Source: an uncultured Coriobacteriaceae bacterium
GTDB taxonomy: Bacteria; Actinomycetota; Coriobacteriia; Coriobacteriales; UMGS124
DNA: 41,056 bases
Direction: 5' to 3'
Assembly: GCA_900539345.1 (NCBI GenBank)
Contig: UQBS01000022.1
Location: 1 to 41,056, forward strand
A program made the translations under genes and the position numbers. A model generated the notes under the pieces. That model worked only from the letters and a program-made list of their open reading frames with translations. It was not told the DNA's origin and made no database searches. Below are positions 1 through 8,131 of this stretch, piece by piece. Position 1 is the stretch's first letter. Each line of letters starts with the position of its first letter.

Positions 1-2
1 GG

Positions 3-65
3 AAGCTGCACGCCTTCGCCCACCCCAAGCCGGAGGTGAGGCACAGGGAGAAGGCGGGGGCCTAG
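3..65 (+). CDS. 3' end of an unidentified gene (partial)
   Basis: One frame is open from the left edge to a TAG at 63-65 and encodes about 20 residues ending HREKAGA. A GC-rich hairpin begins 36 nt later, as expected behind a gene end. There is too little protein to identify a family, and chance openness over 60 nt in GC-rich DNA is quite possible. Confidence 0.3.
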   Translation, partial: KLHAFAHPKPEVRHREKAGA

Positions 66-100
66 GGCCCCTTTTTCGTCGCCTCCGAGGGGCCAACCGA

Positions 101-137
101 AAGCCCCGCCCGGACCGACGTGGTCCGAGCGGGGCTT
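101..137 (+). terminator. Hairpin, likely terminator before the Pel operon
   Basis: AAGCCCCGC (101-109) pairs with GCGGGGCTT (129-137), and inside it CGGACC pairs with GGTCCG, giving a nearly continuous stem of about 15 bp. There is no T run after it on the + strand, so termination efficiency is uncertain. It separates the partial gene at the left edge from the Pel operon. Confidence 0.5.
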
Positions 138-234
138 GAATTCGTTATAGGGGCTTTTGTTACAGCCCCACTGCTTCTTCTTGGCCGAAGCTACAACAAG
201 CGAGTTGCTGTAGAAGTCTGGTAAAAACAAGAGT

Positions 235-330
235 TTGGCATTACTAAGTAGGCTTTTTTCGACGTCTGGCTGGTATAAACTACTCTCTTCTTAGCACTTA
301 TTCGCAAGTAGGCGCACGGGCGGGAAGGGA
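235..330 (+). promoter_or_regulatory. Probable promoter and RBS region of the Pel operon
   Basis: This AT-richer leader contains TATAAA at 274-279, a good -10 candidate, with a T-rich stretch (254-259) at about -35 spacing. TTGGCA at 235-240 is a second possible -35. GGGAAGGGA at 322-330 is the RBS for the start at 343. Nothing else was recognised in 138-342. The assignment is by eye. Confidence 0.35.
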
Positions 331-342
331 CGATAGAGCGAC

Positions 343-2490
343 ATGAGCGACATGCTTGTCGCGGGCAACGTCGACCTTCTCGGTCCGGAGGCCGTTGCTC
401 GCCTTGCGCAGGATTATAGGCTGGTCATTGCGCACACGCCGCAGCAGGCCGTGTCTGCGTGCGTGGTCGATGGCAAGACCTGCGCCTACGAGGTCGCGTC
501 CGACTCCGAGGCCCTCTCCAGGCTGTTCGACATCTACTCATTCGACACGGTCGTGTATGTCTCCGGTTTTGCAGACGCCGGCACGGGTCTTCCTGGCGAG
601 CAAGACCTGCTGGTAGATGTGACCCGGTCTGCCTGCGCTGCCAGCGTGAGCAAGTTTATCTATCTCACGGGACTGGAATACGCCCCCGACGCACGTCAGG
701 GCTGGCGTGCGGAAGACGACGCGGCCTTCCCCGGCTTTTCCACGCAGACGATGCTGCGGGCCGCTCAGCAGCAGGAGCTTTGCCGTTGCATGCTTGAGGC
801 GAACAGCTGCAGGCTTGTGGTGCTGCACCTGCCGTTTTTGGCCGAGCCCCTGGCGCAAACGGGATTCCTCGCGGGGCTGTTTTCCCGCGCCGCGCACAAG
901 GAGCAGGTCTGCCTGCCCTTTGACGCTTCCGATGCGTTCGACCTGCTCTCTCCCCGTGACCTCGCGGCCCTTCTTGTCCAGGTCGCCGAGGAGTCAGACG
1001 ATGAGAGCGCCTCCTATGAGGCGAGCAGCGGGTATGCCCACACCTGGGGCGACCTTGCGGCGCAGCTGACTGCCTGCGCGGCGGCTGCGGGGCCGTGCAC
1101 CTGCGCCGACCCCGCCCACGCGGTGCCCTCTCCCCACGGGCCCGCCTATCCCGACGGGCTGCGTCGCATGTACGGCTGGATTCCCTTCGATGACGCCCTG
1201 GAGCAGGTGCCTGCCCTCTACGCAACCTGGTTCGCGCATCGTCGCGCAGAGGAGAAGCCCCGCCTTCTCGAGCGCCTGCGCAAAGCGGTCAGCCGGCTGG
1301 GGCTTCTCAAATACGTCGAGCTCGCGATGCTTTTCGTCATCGTGCAGCTCGTCAACGACGCGTTGGGCGCAAACATTTACTACCGCTTTGTCGACCTGCG
1401 GCTGCTCTTCGTGGTGCTCATGGGATGCATGCACGGCATGCGCCTGGGCCTGCTTGCGGCCCTGCTTGCGTGCGTGTCGATCCTGTGGTCATACGTGGGG
1501 CAGGGGTCCGACATCTCCAGCATCATCATGCGCATAGAGAACTGGCTGCCGTTTGTCATCTACGCCCTCGCTGGCGCGGTGTGCGGCTACGTGAGCGACA
1601 AGAAGGACGCCGACGCCGCCTTTGCCCGCGAGGAATACCGGGTCTTGCGCGAGAAGTACCTCTTCCTCAACGAGGTCTATACCAGCACAGTTGAGAACAA
1701 GAGCCGCTTCAAGCGCCAGATCATTGGCTTCGAGGACAGCTTCGGCCGCATCTTTGCCGTGGTGCAGCATCTCGACGACGTGCTGCCCCAGAAGCTCTTC
1801 CTCAAGGCGCTCGAGGCGCTCGAGGACGTGCTGCACAACCGCTCCATCGCGCTGTACAGCGTCGATCGCAACCAGCGGTTCTGCAGGTTGATGTCGTGCT
1901 CGCGCCCCATGCGTCCCCGGCTTGCCAAGTCCGTCGACCTGCAGCAATGGGCGGAGGCTTGGGACGAGCTGAACCGCGGGCGTGCGTGGCGCAACCTCGA
2001 CTTGAATCCGACGCTTCCCAGCTATGCGTGCGGGTCGTTCGTCGACGGCAAGCTGCGCGTCATCGTATGCGTCTGGCAGGCTCAGCCCGACCAGCTCGAC
2101 ATGGGGTACGCCAACCTTATCCGCGTCATGTGCGGCCTGCTCGAGATGTCGTTCAAACGCGGCGAGCAGTATACGGAGCTTGCACGCTCGCAGCGTTGTT
2201 TTGTGGGGACCGACGTGTTGCATGAGGAGCCGTTTGACCAGCTTGTGCAGGCCCAAGTCGAGATGGGCGAGAAGGGCGTGGCCGACTTCTTGCTACTGCG
2301 TTTCCCGGGGCTGGACCCCCAGCAGGCCCAGGCGCGCCTTGTGCCGCTTCTGCGCGCGACCGACGAGGTGGGCATGGGGGCAGACGGTTGTGTTTGCGCC
2401 TTGCTGCGTCAGGCAAACCGGGACGTGCTGCACATTGTGGGCCCGCGTTTTGAGGGTGCCGGCCTCGCCTTCGAAGTCATAGCGGGGTGA
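343..2490 (+). CDS. pelD: PelD-like c-di-GMP receptor with N-terminal SDR-like domain
   Basis: 715 aa. Residues 1-300 resemble an NAD(P)-binding epimerase/SDR fold (VVYVSGF, KFIYLTGLEY), but the glycine motif is poor (AGNVDLLG) and no clear YxxxK is seen, so it may be non-catalytic. About four membrane segments follow (323-415), then a helical linker, a GAF-like domain (about 463-610) and a degenerate GGDEF domain (about 625-715). In PelD of Pseudomonas the GGDEF domain is inactive and an RxxD I-site binds c-di-GMP to switch on polymer synthesis. Here R671-A-T-D674 lies just before a degenerate GGDEF position (GADGC), and R702 may be the second arginine. So the I-site appears intact and the active site lost. 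It heads the operon, and its stop overlaps the next gene. The PelD assignment rests on architecture and neighbours. Confidence 0.82.
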   Translation: MSDMLVAGNVDLLGPEAVARLAQDYRLVIAHTPQQAVSACVVDGKTCAYEVASDSEALSRLFDIYSFDTVVYVSGFADAGTGLPGEQDLLVDVTRSACAASVSKFIYLTGLEYAPDARQGWRAEDDAAFPGFSTQTMLRAAQQQELCRCMLEANSCRLVVLHLPFLAEPLAQTGFLAGLFSRAAHKEQVCLPFDASDAFDLLSPRDLAALLVQVAEESDDESASYEASSGYAHTWGDLAAQLTACAAAAGPCTCADPAHAVPSPHGPAYPDGLRRMYGWIPFDDALEQVPALYATWFAHRRAEEKPRLLERLRKAVSRLGLLKYVELAMLFVIVQLVNDALGANIYYRFVDLRLLFVVLMGCMHGMRLGLLAALLACVSILWSYVGQGSDISSIIMRIENWLPFVIYALAGAVCGYVSDKKDADAAFAREEYRVLREKYLFLNEVYTSTVENKSRFKRQIIGFEDSFGRIFAVVQHLDDVLPQKLFLKALEALEDVLHNRSIALYSVDRNQRFCRLMSCSRPMRPRLAKSVDLQQWAEAWDELNRGRAWRNLDLNPTLPSYACGSFVDGKLRVIVCVWQAQPDQLDMGYANLIRVMCGLLEMSFKRGEQYTELARSQRCFVGTDVLHEEPFDQLVQAQVEMGEKGVADFLLLRFPGLDPQQAQARLVPLLRATDEVGMGADGCVCALLRQANRDVLHIVGPRFEGAGLAFEVIAG

Positions 2491-3419
2491 CGGGCGTGAC
2501 CGATATCTTGGTCCTCGTTTGCCTGGCGGTGCATGTGCTGGCCTGCATTGTGGTCGGCCTGCTCATGGCCAGCGGCCTTCTCAAGACGCGCCTGAGTTGC
2601 CTGCCGATTATGGCGTTCGTGCCCGTGTTCGGTGCTGTGGCGCTTCTCTTCCATGAGCGGGCCTTGCGATCGGATGCGCAGCCCTGCGACGACTTCGAGC
2701 TTGAGGAGCTGCGCGTCAACGACGCCGTGTACAAGAGCATCGTCGTGGAGCCGGCCGCACAGGCCTCGGAGGCGGTGCCGCTGCGAGAGGCCCTGTTGGT
2801 CAACGACCCCGCAACGCGGCGCAGGCTCATCATGGACGTGCTGTATGACGACGCCTCGGCTCAGCCCCATGCGCTGCGTGCCGCCCGTTCGAACGACGAC
2901 GCCGAGGTGGTGCACTACGCAACGACCGCCCTGGTGGAGCTTCAGAAAACCTACGACGACCGCATGCAGCGGGCGCGTGCGGCCTGCCAGGCCGATCCCC
3001 GCGATGTCGAGGCCGCTCGCAATCTGGCGAGCGTTTTGGGCACCTATATCGAGAGCGGCCTGCTCGAAGGCATGATGCTTACCTCCACGCGTGCCGAGTA
3101 CGCACGTGTGCTCGAGGCGCTGCTTGCGCTTGTTTCGCGCGACGGCGAGGAGGCTCTCGGCGTGTGCTGGCAGGCATTCTTGAACGCTCAAGCGCGAGGC
3201 GAGGTCGGCGACATGGAGCGTATGGCCGAGCATACCGTTGCTGTTTGGCCCAGGCGTGAGGACGGCTACCTCATGCAGTTGCACGCTGCAGCGGCGAAAG
3301 AGGACCGAGCGGGTATCGATCGGGCACTTGAAAAGCTACAGCGAAGCGATGTCAGGATTACTGCCCGCGGCAGGCGTGATATCTCGTATTGGAGGAGGGA
3401 CGACCATGCAAAAGACTGA
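2487..3419 (+). CDS. pelE: PelE-like inner-membrane TPR protein
   Basis: 310 aa. The chosen GTG start overlaps the upstream TGA in a GTGA junction; a GTG at 2496 is the alternative. Two membrane helices occupy about residues 5-50, followed by an acidic, helical region and TPR-like helices to the C terminus (for example DPRDVEAARNLASVLGTYI). PelE in known Pel systems is a two-helix membrane protein with cytoplasmic TPRs that works with PelD, PelF and PelG in the synthase complex. Its place between pelD and the deacetylase matches the pelDEA order of Gram-positive loci. Sequence conservation in PelE is low, so the call leans on topology and context. Confidence 0.72.
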   Translation: MTGVTDILVLVCLAVHVLACIVVGLLMASGLLKTRLSCLPIMAFVPVFGAVALLFHERALRSDAQPCDDFELEELRVNDAVYKSIVVEPAAQASEAVPLREALLVNDPATRRRLIMDVLYDDASAQPHALRAARSNDDAEVVHYATTALVELQKTYDDRMQRARAACQADPRDVEAARNLASVLGTYIESGLLEGMMLTSTRAEYARVLEALLALVSRDGEEALGVCWQAFLNAQARGEVGDMERMAEHTVAVWPRREDGYLMQLHAAAAKEDRAGIDRALEKLQRSDVRITARGRRDISYWRRDDHAKD

Positions 3420-5280
3420 CGGCGCAGGCCTGCGCTACGGCAAGCTCATCGGCATCTTTGTGACGTTCCTGCTCATGGCTGCCATCCTCATTTTTCAGCA
3501 GGGCGACAAGGTGGGCGTGGGTCATGCCAGTACGCTCGACCTGCTCGATGCCTCGCAGGTTGCCCAGGGAGGCCATGTGGCCGCCTCGGGGTGTCTGGCG
3601 CTGTACGACTCAGACCAGGTGGCGTCTGCCGACGCGCTTGACGATGTCGAGGCGATGTTCGACCAGACAAGCGTCGAGGCTGATCTGGTCGACCTGGCCA
3701 AGCAGGAGCTGCCGGATCTTGAAGGGTATGAAAAAGTCGTTCTCGCGGTGAGCGACCTGTCGTGCTTGGGGCAGGGCGCGGCCGACCTTGTGGCCTGGGT
3801 GTGCGACGGCGGCCAGCTCATGATGTACCTGCCACCTGAAGCTAACGGATTTTTTCAGACGTTTGCCCAACAGTTTGGCGTGCAGGAAGTGGGAACCAGC
3901 TGGTACGTGACGCCGAGCATCCGCTTTACCTCCGACCTCATGCTCGGCGGCCGCGCGCATGACTTCGCCCTCACCGACCCCTATGAGTCATCGCTCATCG
4001 TCGCGCTTTCAAAGGACTGCACGGTGCATGCCGTGACAGCCGACGAGCGCGAACTGCCTCTTATTTGGGAGTATCCCAATGGCGAGGGCCGGGTTGTCTT
4101 CTGCAATCTCGGCTTTACCGAAAAGGGCGTGCGCGGCATCTATGCGCAGGCATTTGGCCTGCTCGGCGACGCATTCGCCTGGCCGGTCATCGACGGCAGC
4201 GCCTTCTATCTCGACGACTTCCCCTCTCCTGTGCCTGGCGGGTCGGGCGAGTATATCGAGCGAGACTACAGCACCTCGGTCAGCAACTTCTACACCGACG
4301 TGTGGTGGCCCGACCTCACACGCCTGATCAAGAAATACGGCATTGCCTTCACGGGCCTTGTCATCGAGGACTACAACGACAATGTGGATGCGCCGTTCGA
4401 AACCAACACGGACACCTCGCGCTTCGAGTACTTTGCCGGAGAGCTCCTACGCCTGGGCGGTGAGCTTGGCATTCATGGCTACAACCACATTCCCCTCGTT
4501 GATGAGGGTGGGCTTGAGGGCAACGACGGCTATGTGACGGGTACCTACGAGCGGGAGTATCAGGGCTATCACTATTGGCCCTCGCTTGCCGACATGCTGG
4601 CCGCCCTGCAGGAGCTGCACGACTTCTGCGACGGGGTGTTCCCTGGCAACGACATCAGCGTGTACGTGCCGCCTTCGAACATCTTGTCTCCCACCGGGCG
4701 CCAGGCGCTTGTGGAGGGTGCCTTCGGGATACGCGTCATTGCGAGCATCTATTTCGACAGCCTCCAGCACATCGAGTGGGTGCAGGAGTTCGGCGTGGAC
4801 GACGACGGCGTCGTGAACACCCCGCGCGTCATCTCGGGCGGTCAGATCGACGACTACATGCAGCTTTGCGCGCTCTCGGAGCTCAACCTGCATTTTGTAA
4901 ACTCGCACTTCATGCACCCCGACGACATGCTCGACCCTGACCGTGGCGCCGAAGAGGGCTGGCAGAGCGCGTATGACAATCTGAACAGCTACATGAACTG
5001 GCTTTACGGCTCGGCTCCCCAAATCCGCAACCTCACGGGCTCGGAGATGGGTGCCGCCGTGCAGCGCTGGTACGATGCCGCCGTTACCACGGACAGCTCC
5101 GACGACGCGCTTACCCTCACGCTCGAGGGCCTGCACGACGAGGCCTACCTCTTCGTGCGCTCGCATGACGCGCTTGTGTGCGGGGAGGTCGAGGGGGGCA
5201 GCGTCGAACAGCTCGACGGGAGCCTCTACCTCGTGCGCGCCACGGCGACCAGCGTGCGCATCCCCAAGGAGGGCGCATGA
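3406..5280 (+). CDS. pelA: PelA-like membrane-anchored polysaccharide deacetylase (DUF2194 type)
   Basis: 624 aa from an ATG with a very strong RBS (GGAGGAGGGA, 3391-3400), overlapping the end of pelE by 14 nt. A single N-terminal membrane helix (about 12-30) anchors an extracytoplasmic protein. A Rossmann/amidotransferase-like segment (about 40-250) is followed by a deacetylase domain. D270-D271 in YLDDFPSPVP and H357/H361 in HGYNH reproduce the Asp and H-x3-H metal-binding arrangement of PelA and other NodB-like deacetylases. Partial deacetylation of the GalNAc-rich polymer makes Pel cationic. The glycoside hydrolase (GH166) domain found at the N terminus of Pseudomonas PelA is absent, and the length fits a deacetylase-only form. 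Confidence 0.82.
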   Translation: MQKTDGAGLRYGKLIGIFVTFLLMAAILIFQQGDKVGVGHASTLDLLDASQVAQGGHVAASGCLALYDSDQVASADALDDVEAMFDQTSVEADLVDLAKQELPDLEGYEKVVLAVSDLSCLGQGAADLVAWVCDGGQLMMYLPPEANGFFQTFAQQFGVQEVGTSWYVTPSIRFTSDLMLGGRAHDFALTDPYESSLIVALSKDCTVHAVTADERELPLIWEYPNGEGRVVFCNLGFTEKGVRGIYAQAFGLLGDAFAWPVIDGSAFYLDDFPSPVPGGSGEYIERDYSTSVSNFYTDVWWPDLTRLIKKYGIAFTGLVIEDYNDNVDAPFETNTDTSRFEYFAGELLRLGGELGIHGYNHIPLVDEGGLEGNDGYVTGTYEREYQGYHYWPSLADMLAALQELHDFCDGVFPGNDISVYVPPSNILSPTGRQALVEGAFGIRVIASIYFDSLQHIEWVQEFGVDDDGVVNTPRVISGGQIDDYMQLCALSELNLHFVNSHFMHPDDMLDPDRGAEEGWQSAYDNLNSYMNWLYGSAPQIRNLTGSEMGAAVQRWYDAAVTTDSSDDALTLTLEGLHDEAYLFVRSHDALVCGEVEGGSVEQLDGSLYLVRATATSVRIPKEGA

Positions 5281-6689
5281 GAATCTGCATTGTCCTTGAG
5301 GGCTGCTACCCCTATGTGACCGGCGGCGTCTCCTCGTGGACCCACAGCCTCATCAGGTCGTTTCCCCAGCATGAGTTCGTGCTGTGGTGCATAGGGGCCG
5401 ACAGTGCCGACCGCGGCAAATACGTCTACGAACTCCCTGACAACGTGGTGGAGGTGCACGAGGTCTTTCTCAACGACGCGCTCAAGGGCTCGCCGGGGTA
5501 CAAGCGCGCCCGCTTTACCCCCGAGCAGAAGCAGGCGCTGTCGGATTTTGTGCACTGCACCTCGCCTGATTGGGGCGTGCTGTTCGAAACGATGCGTCAG
5601 AAGGGCATGACGCCCATGGGCTTTCTCATGAGCGAGACGTTCCTCGACCTTATGACCGACATCTGCCGACAGGATTACCCCTACACGGCGTTTTCGGACA
5701 TGTTCCACACGCTGCGCTCGATGCTGCTCCCCGTGCTCTTCCTTATGTGTCAGGAGGTGCCGAAAGCCGACGTCTACCACACCATTGCCGCAGGTTACAG
5801 CGGTGTTTTGGCGTGCTTGGGCGGCTATGTCAACAATGCTCCGGTCATGCTCAGCGAGCACGGCATCTACTCGCGCGAGCGCGAGGAGGAGATTATCCGC
5901 GCCACATGGGTGCTGCCCGCGTTCAAGCGCCTGTGGGTGCGCTTCTTCTTCATGCTGTCGCGTGCGGTCTATGACCAGGCAAGCGTGGTGACGAGCCTGT
6001 TCGGCAACGCTCGCAAGGCGCAGATCGAGCTGGGTTGCGACCCTTCGAAGTGCCGCATCACGCCCAACGGCGTGAACGTCGAGAAGTTCGGCGCGGTGCC
6101 CCCCAAAGAGCCCGACGGCTGGGTTGACATCGGCGCCATCGTGCGCATTGCCCCCATCAAAGACGTCAAGACGCTCTTATATGCGTTTGCCGAGGTCAAG
6201 CACTATGTGGACAACGCCCGCCTGCATGTGATCGGCCCAGAGGACGACAAGGAGTACGCGCAGGAGTGCTACGAGCTGGCGCGCCAGCTCGACCTGCACG
6301 ACGTGCTGTTCACCGGCCGCGTCGACACGGCGCAGTACCTGTCCAAGATTGACTTCACGGTGCTCACGAGCATCTCGGAGGGCCAGCCGCTCTCGGTGCT
6401 CGAGTCGTTTGCGGCGGGAAGGCCCTGCGTGCTCACCGACGTCGGCTGCTGCCGCGAGCTCCTCGACGGTGGCGAGGGCGACGACCTGGGGTGCGCGGGC
6501 TTCTGCGTGGAGCCCATGAACCGCATGGCGCTTGCGTCGGCCTTGGAGCGCATGTGCGCCGACGCCGACGAGCGACGTGCCATGGGCGAGATTGGCCGCA
6601 AGCGCGCCTGCACCTACTATCGCCAGGAGCAGATGGTCACCACCTACACGGATCTCTACCAGGAGGTGGTCTCCTCATGGCAGGCATAG
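5277..6689 (+). CDS. pelF: PelF glycosyltransferase (GT4)
   Basis: 470 aa. The ATG overlaps the pelA stop (ATGA), and AAGGAGGG lies just upstream. The N terminus MRICIVLEGCYPYVTGGVSSW is the hallmark of PelF. The C-terminal GT-B half has VDIGAIVRIAPIKDVKTLL and the EX7E retaining motif E368-GQPLSVL-E376. PelF is the cytosolic transferase that builds the Pel polymer from UDP-sugars (UDP-GalNAc/UDP-GlcNAc) and docks on the PelD-PelE-PelG membrane complex. The gene ends inside the start of pelG, which suggests coupled translation. Function is confident; the exact sugar in this organism is inferred. Confidence 0.93.
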   Translation: MRICIVLEGCYPYVTGGVSSWTHSLIRSFPQHEFVLWCIGADSADRGKYVYELPDNVVEVHEVFLNDALKGSPGYKRARFTPEQKQALSDFVHCTSPDWGVLFETMRQKGMTPMGFLMSETFLDLMTDICRQDYPYTAFSDMFHTLRSMLLPVLFLMCQEVPKADVYHTIAAGYSGVLACLGGYVNNAPVMLSEHGIYSREREEEIIRATWVLPAFKRLWVRFFFMLSRAVYDQASVVTSLFGNARKAQIELGCDPSKCRITPNGVNVEKFGAVPPKEPDGWVDIGAIVRIAPIKDVKTLLYAFAEVKHYVDNARLHVIGPEDDKEYAQECYELARQLDLHDVLFTGRVDTAQYLSKIDFTVLTSISEGQPLSVLESFAAGRPCVLTDVGCCRELLDGGEGDDLGCAGFCVEPMNRMALASALERMCADADERRAMGEIGRKRACTYYRQEQMVTTYTDLYQEVVSSWQA

Positions 6690-8131
6690 GCTTCAGCCTC
6701 AAAAAGCTCTTTGCGCGCAAGGGCCTGTTTGGCCTGTGCCAGGCGTATGGCTACGCCGGCCTCATCTGCGCCGGCCCCATGATCTTGGGCATCCTGCTGC
6801 TGCTGGGCGTGAGCACGGCCGCCGGTCTTGCGGGCATGGCGCGTCACGACGCCGAGCTGCTCAACTCGATGATCACGTACTGCCTGCTCATGGCCCTCAC
6901 CATGACGAGCGTCTTCAACATGGTGAACACCCGGTATGTGTCGGACATGATCTACCAGGGAAAACTGGAACGCGTCATGCCCAGCTTCCACGGGTGCCTG
7001 CTGGTGATGCTGCCCTTGGGGTGCGTGCTGTGGGCCGTGTTCCTGCACTTCTCGGGTGTCGCCATGCTCTATCGCGCGCTGTGCATGTGGTTTGTCGCCA
7101 TCCTTATGGTCGCGTGGATGCAGATGAACTACCTCAACGCGCTCAAAGACTACAAGGCGCTCGTGAGCGACTTTGCGGTGTCGCTTGCGGTGGGCGCGAT
7201 GCTGGCGGCGCTGCTGCTCCTGCTGCGGGCGGTGAGTGTCGCCACGCTCTTTGGCACGGTCGTCGTCTCGTATGGCCTGCTCATGGCGCTCTACTACCGC
7301 AGGCTCATCGAGTATTTCCCCAAGAGCGAGGGCAGCTGCCTGCTGTTTCTCGCATGGTTCGAGCGGTTCGGCAAGCTGGCGTTCTCGGGCGTGTTCGTGA
7401 ACCTGGGCCTGTTCGCCCACCTCGTCATCATGTACTACGGCCCGGTGAGCGTGCAAGTGGAGGGGCTGTTCCGAGGAGCGCCCGTCTACGACGTGGCGGC
7501 GCTGTGCGCGTTCTTCTCCATCCTCATCACCACCGTGAACTTCGTGACGTCGGTGGAGACGAACTTCTACCCGCGCTACCACACCTACTACAGCCTCTTC
7601 AACGACGAGGGGGCCATCCGCGACATCGACCAGGCCGAGCGCGAGATGCTTGCGGTGTTGCGTCGGGAGCTCGAGTACAACGGTCTCAAGCAGCTGTTTT
7701 GTACGGTTATCTTTGTGATGTTCGGATCGTTTGCGCTCAACGCGCTGCCGCTTGGTTTCAGCGAAACCTCGATTGCCGCCTTCCGCCTTTTGTGCGTGGG
7801 ATATGGTCTGTATGCGTTGGCGAACACCATGATGCTCGTGCTGCTTTATTTTGAGGACTATTTGGGGGCGCTGCTGTCCACAGGGGCGTTCGCGCTCGTG
7901 AGCATCGTGGGCACCGTGGCACAGCTTGCGCTTTTTGAAACGCACTACCTGGGTGTCGGTTTCCTCTTGGGGGGAATCGCGTTCTACCTGATCGCATACG
8001 GGCGCCTTGAGTGGTACACCAGGCACCTTCCGTATTTCCTGCTTGGTCGCCAGGCGATGGTGCCGCCCGAGAAGTCGGGCCCGCTCTCGCGCCTGTGCGC
8101 GCGTCTTGAGTCGAACGAGGAGAAGAGATGA
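6677..8131 (+). CDS. pelG: PelG polysaccharide transporter
   Basis: 484 aa. It starts at an ATG inside the end of pelF with AGGAGGTGGT 6 nt before it. The N terminus MAGIGFSLKKLF is diagnostic of PelG. About twelve hydrophobic helices fill the protein, in line with the MOP/Wzx-flippase-like fold of PelG, which carries the growing chain across the membrane. The length is close to the family norm. A charged loop near 365-385 (DIDQAEREMLAVLRRELEY) precedes the last helices. The stop overlaps the CotH gene by 4 nt. Confidence 0.93.
   Translation: MAGIGFSLKKLFARKGLFGLCQAYGYAGLICAGPMILGILLLLGVSTAAGLAGMARHDAELLNSMITYCLLMALTMTSVFNMVNTRYVSDMIYQGKLERVMPSFHGCLLVMLPLGCVLWAVFLHFSGVAMLYRALCMWFVAILMVAWMQMNYLNALKDYKALVSDFAVSLAVGAMLAALLLLLRAVSVATLFGTVVVSYGLLMALYYRRLIEYFPKSEGSCLLFLAWFERFGKLAFSGVFVNLGLFAHLVIMYYGPVSVQVEGLFRGAPVYDVAALCAFFSILITTVNFVTSVETNFYPRYHTYYSLFNDEGAIRDIDQAEREMLAVLRRELEYNGLKQLFCTVIFVMFGSFALNALPLGFSETSIAAFRLLCVGYGLYALANTMMLVLLYFEDYLGALLSTGAFALVSIVGTVAQLALFETHYLGVGFLLGGIAFYLIAYGRLEWYTRHLPYFLLGRQAMVPPEKSGPLSRLCARLESNEEKR

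Noticed and set aside
343..1240. A separate epimerase gene before pelD
   Set aside because: The frame continues without a stop or internal RBS into the membrane and GAF parts, so this is one fused protein.
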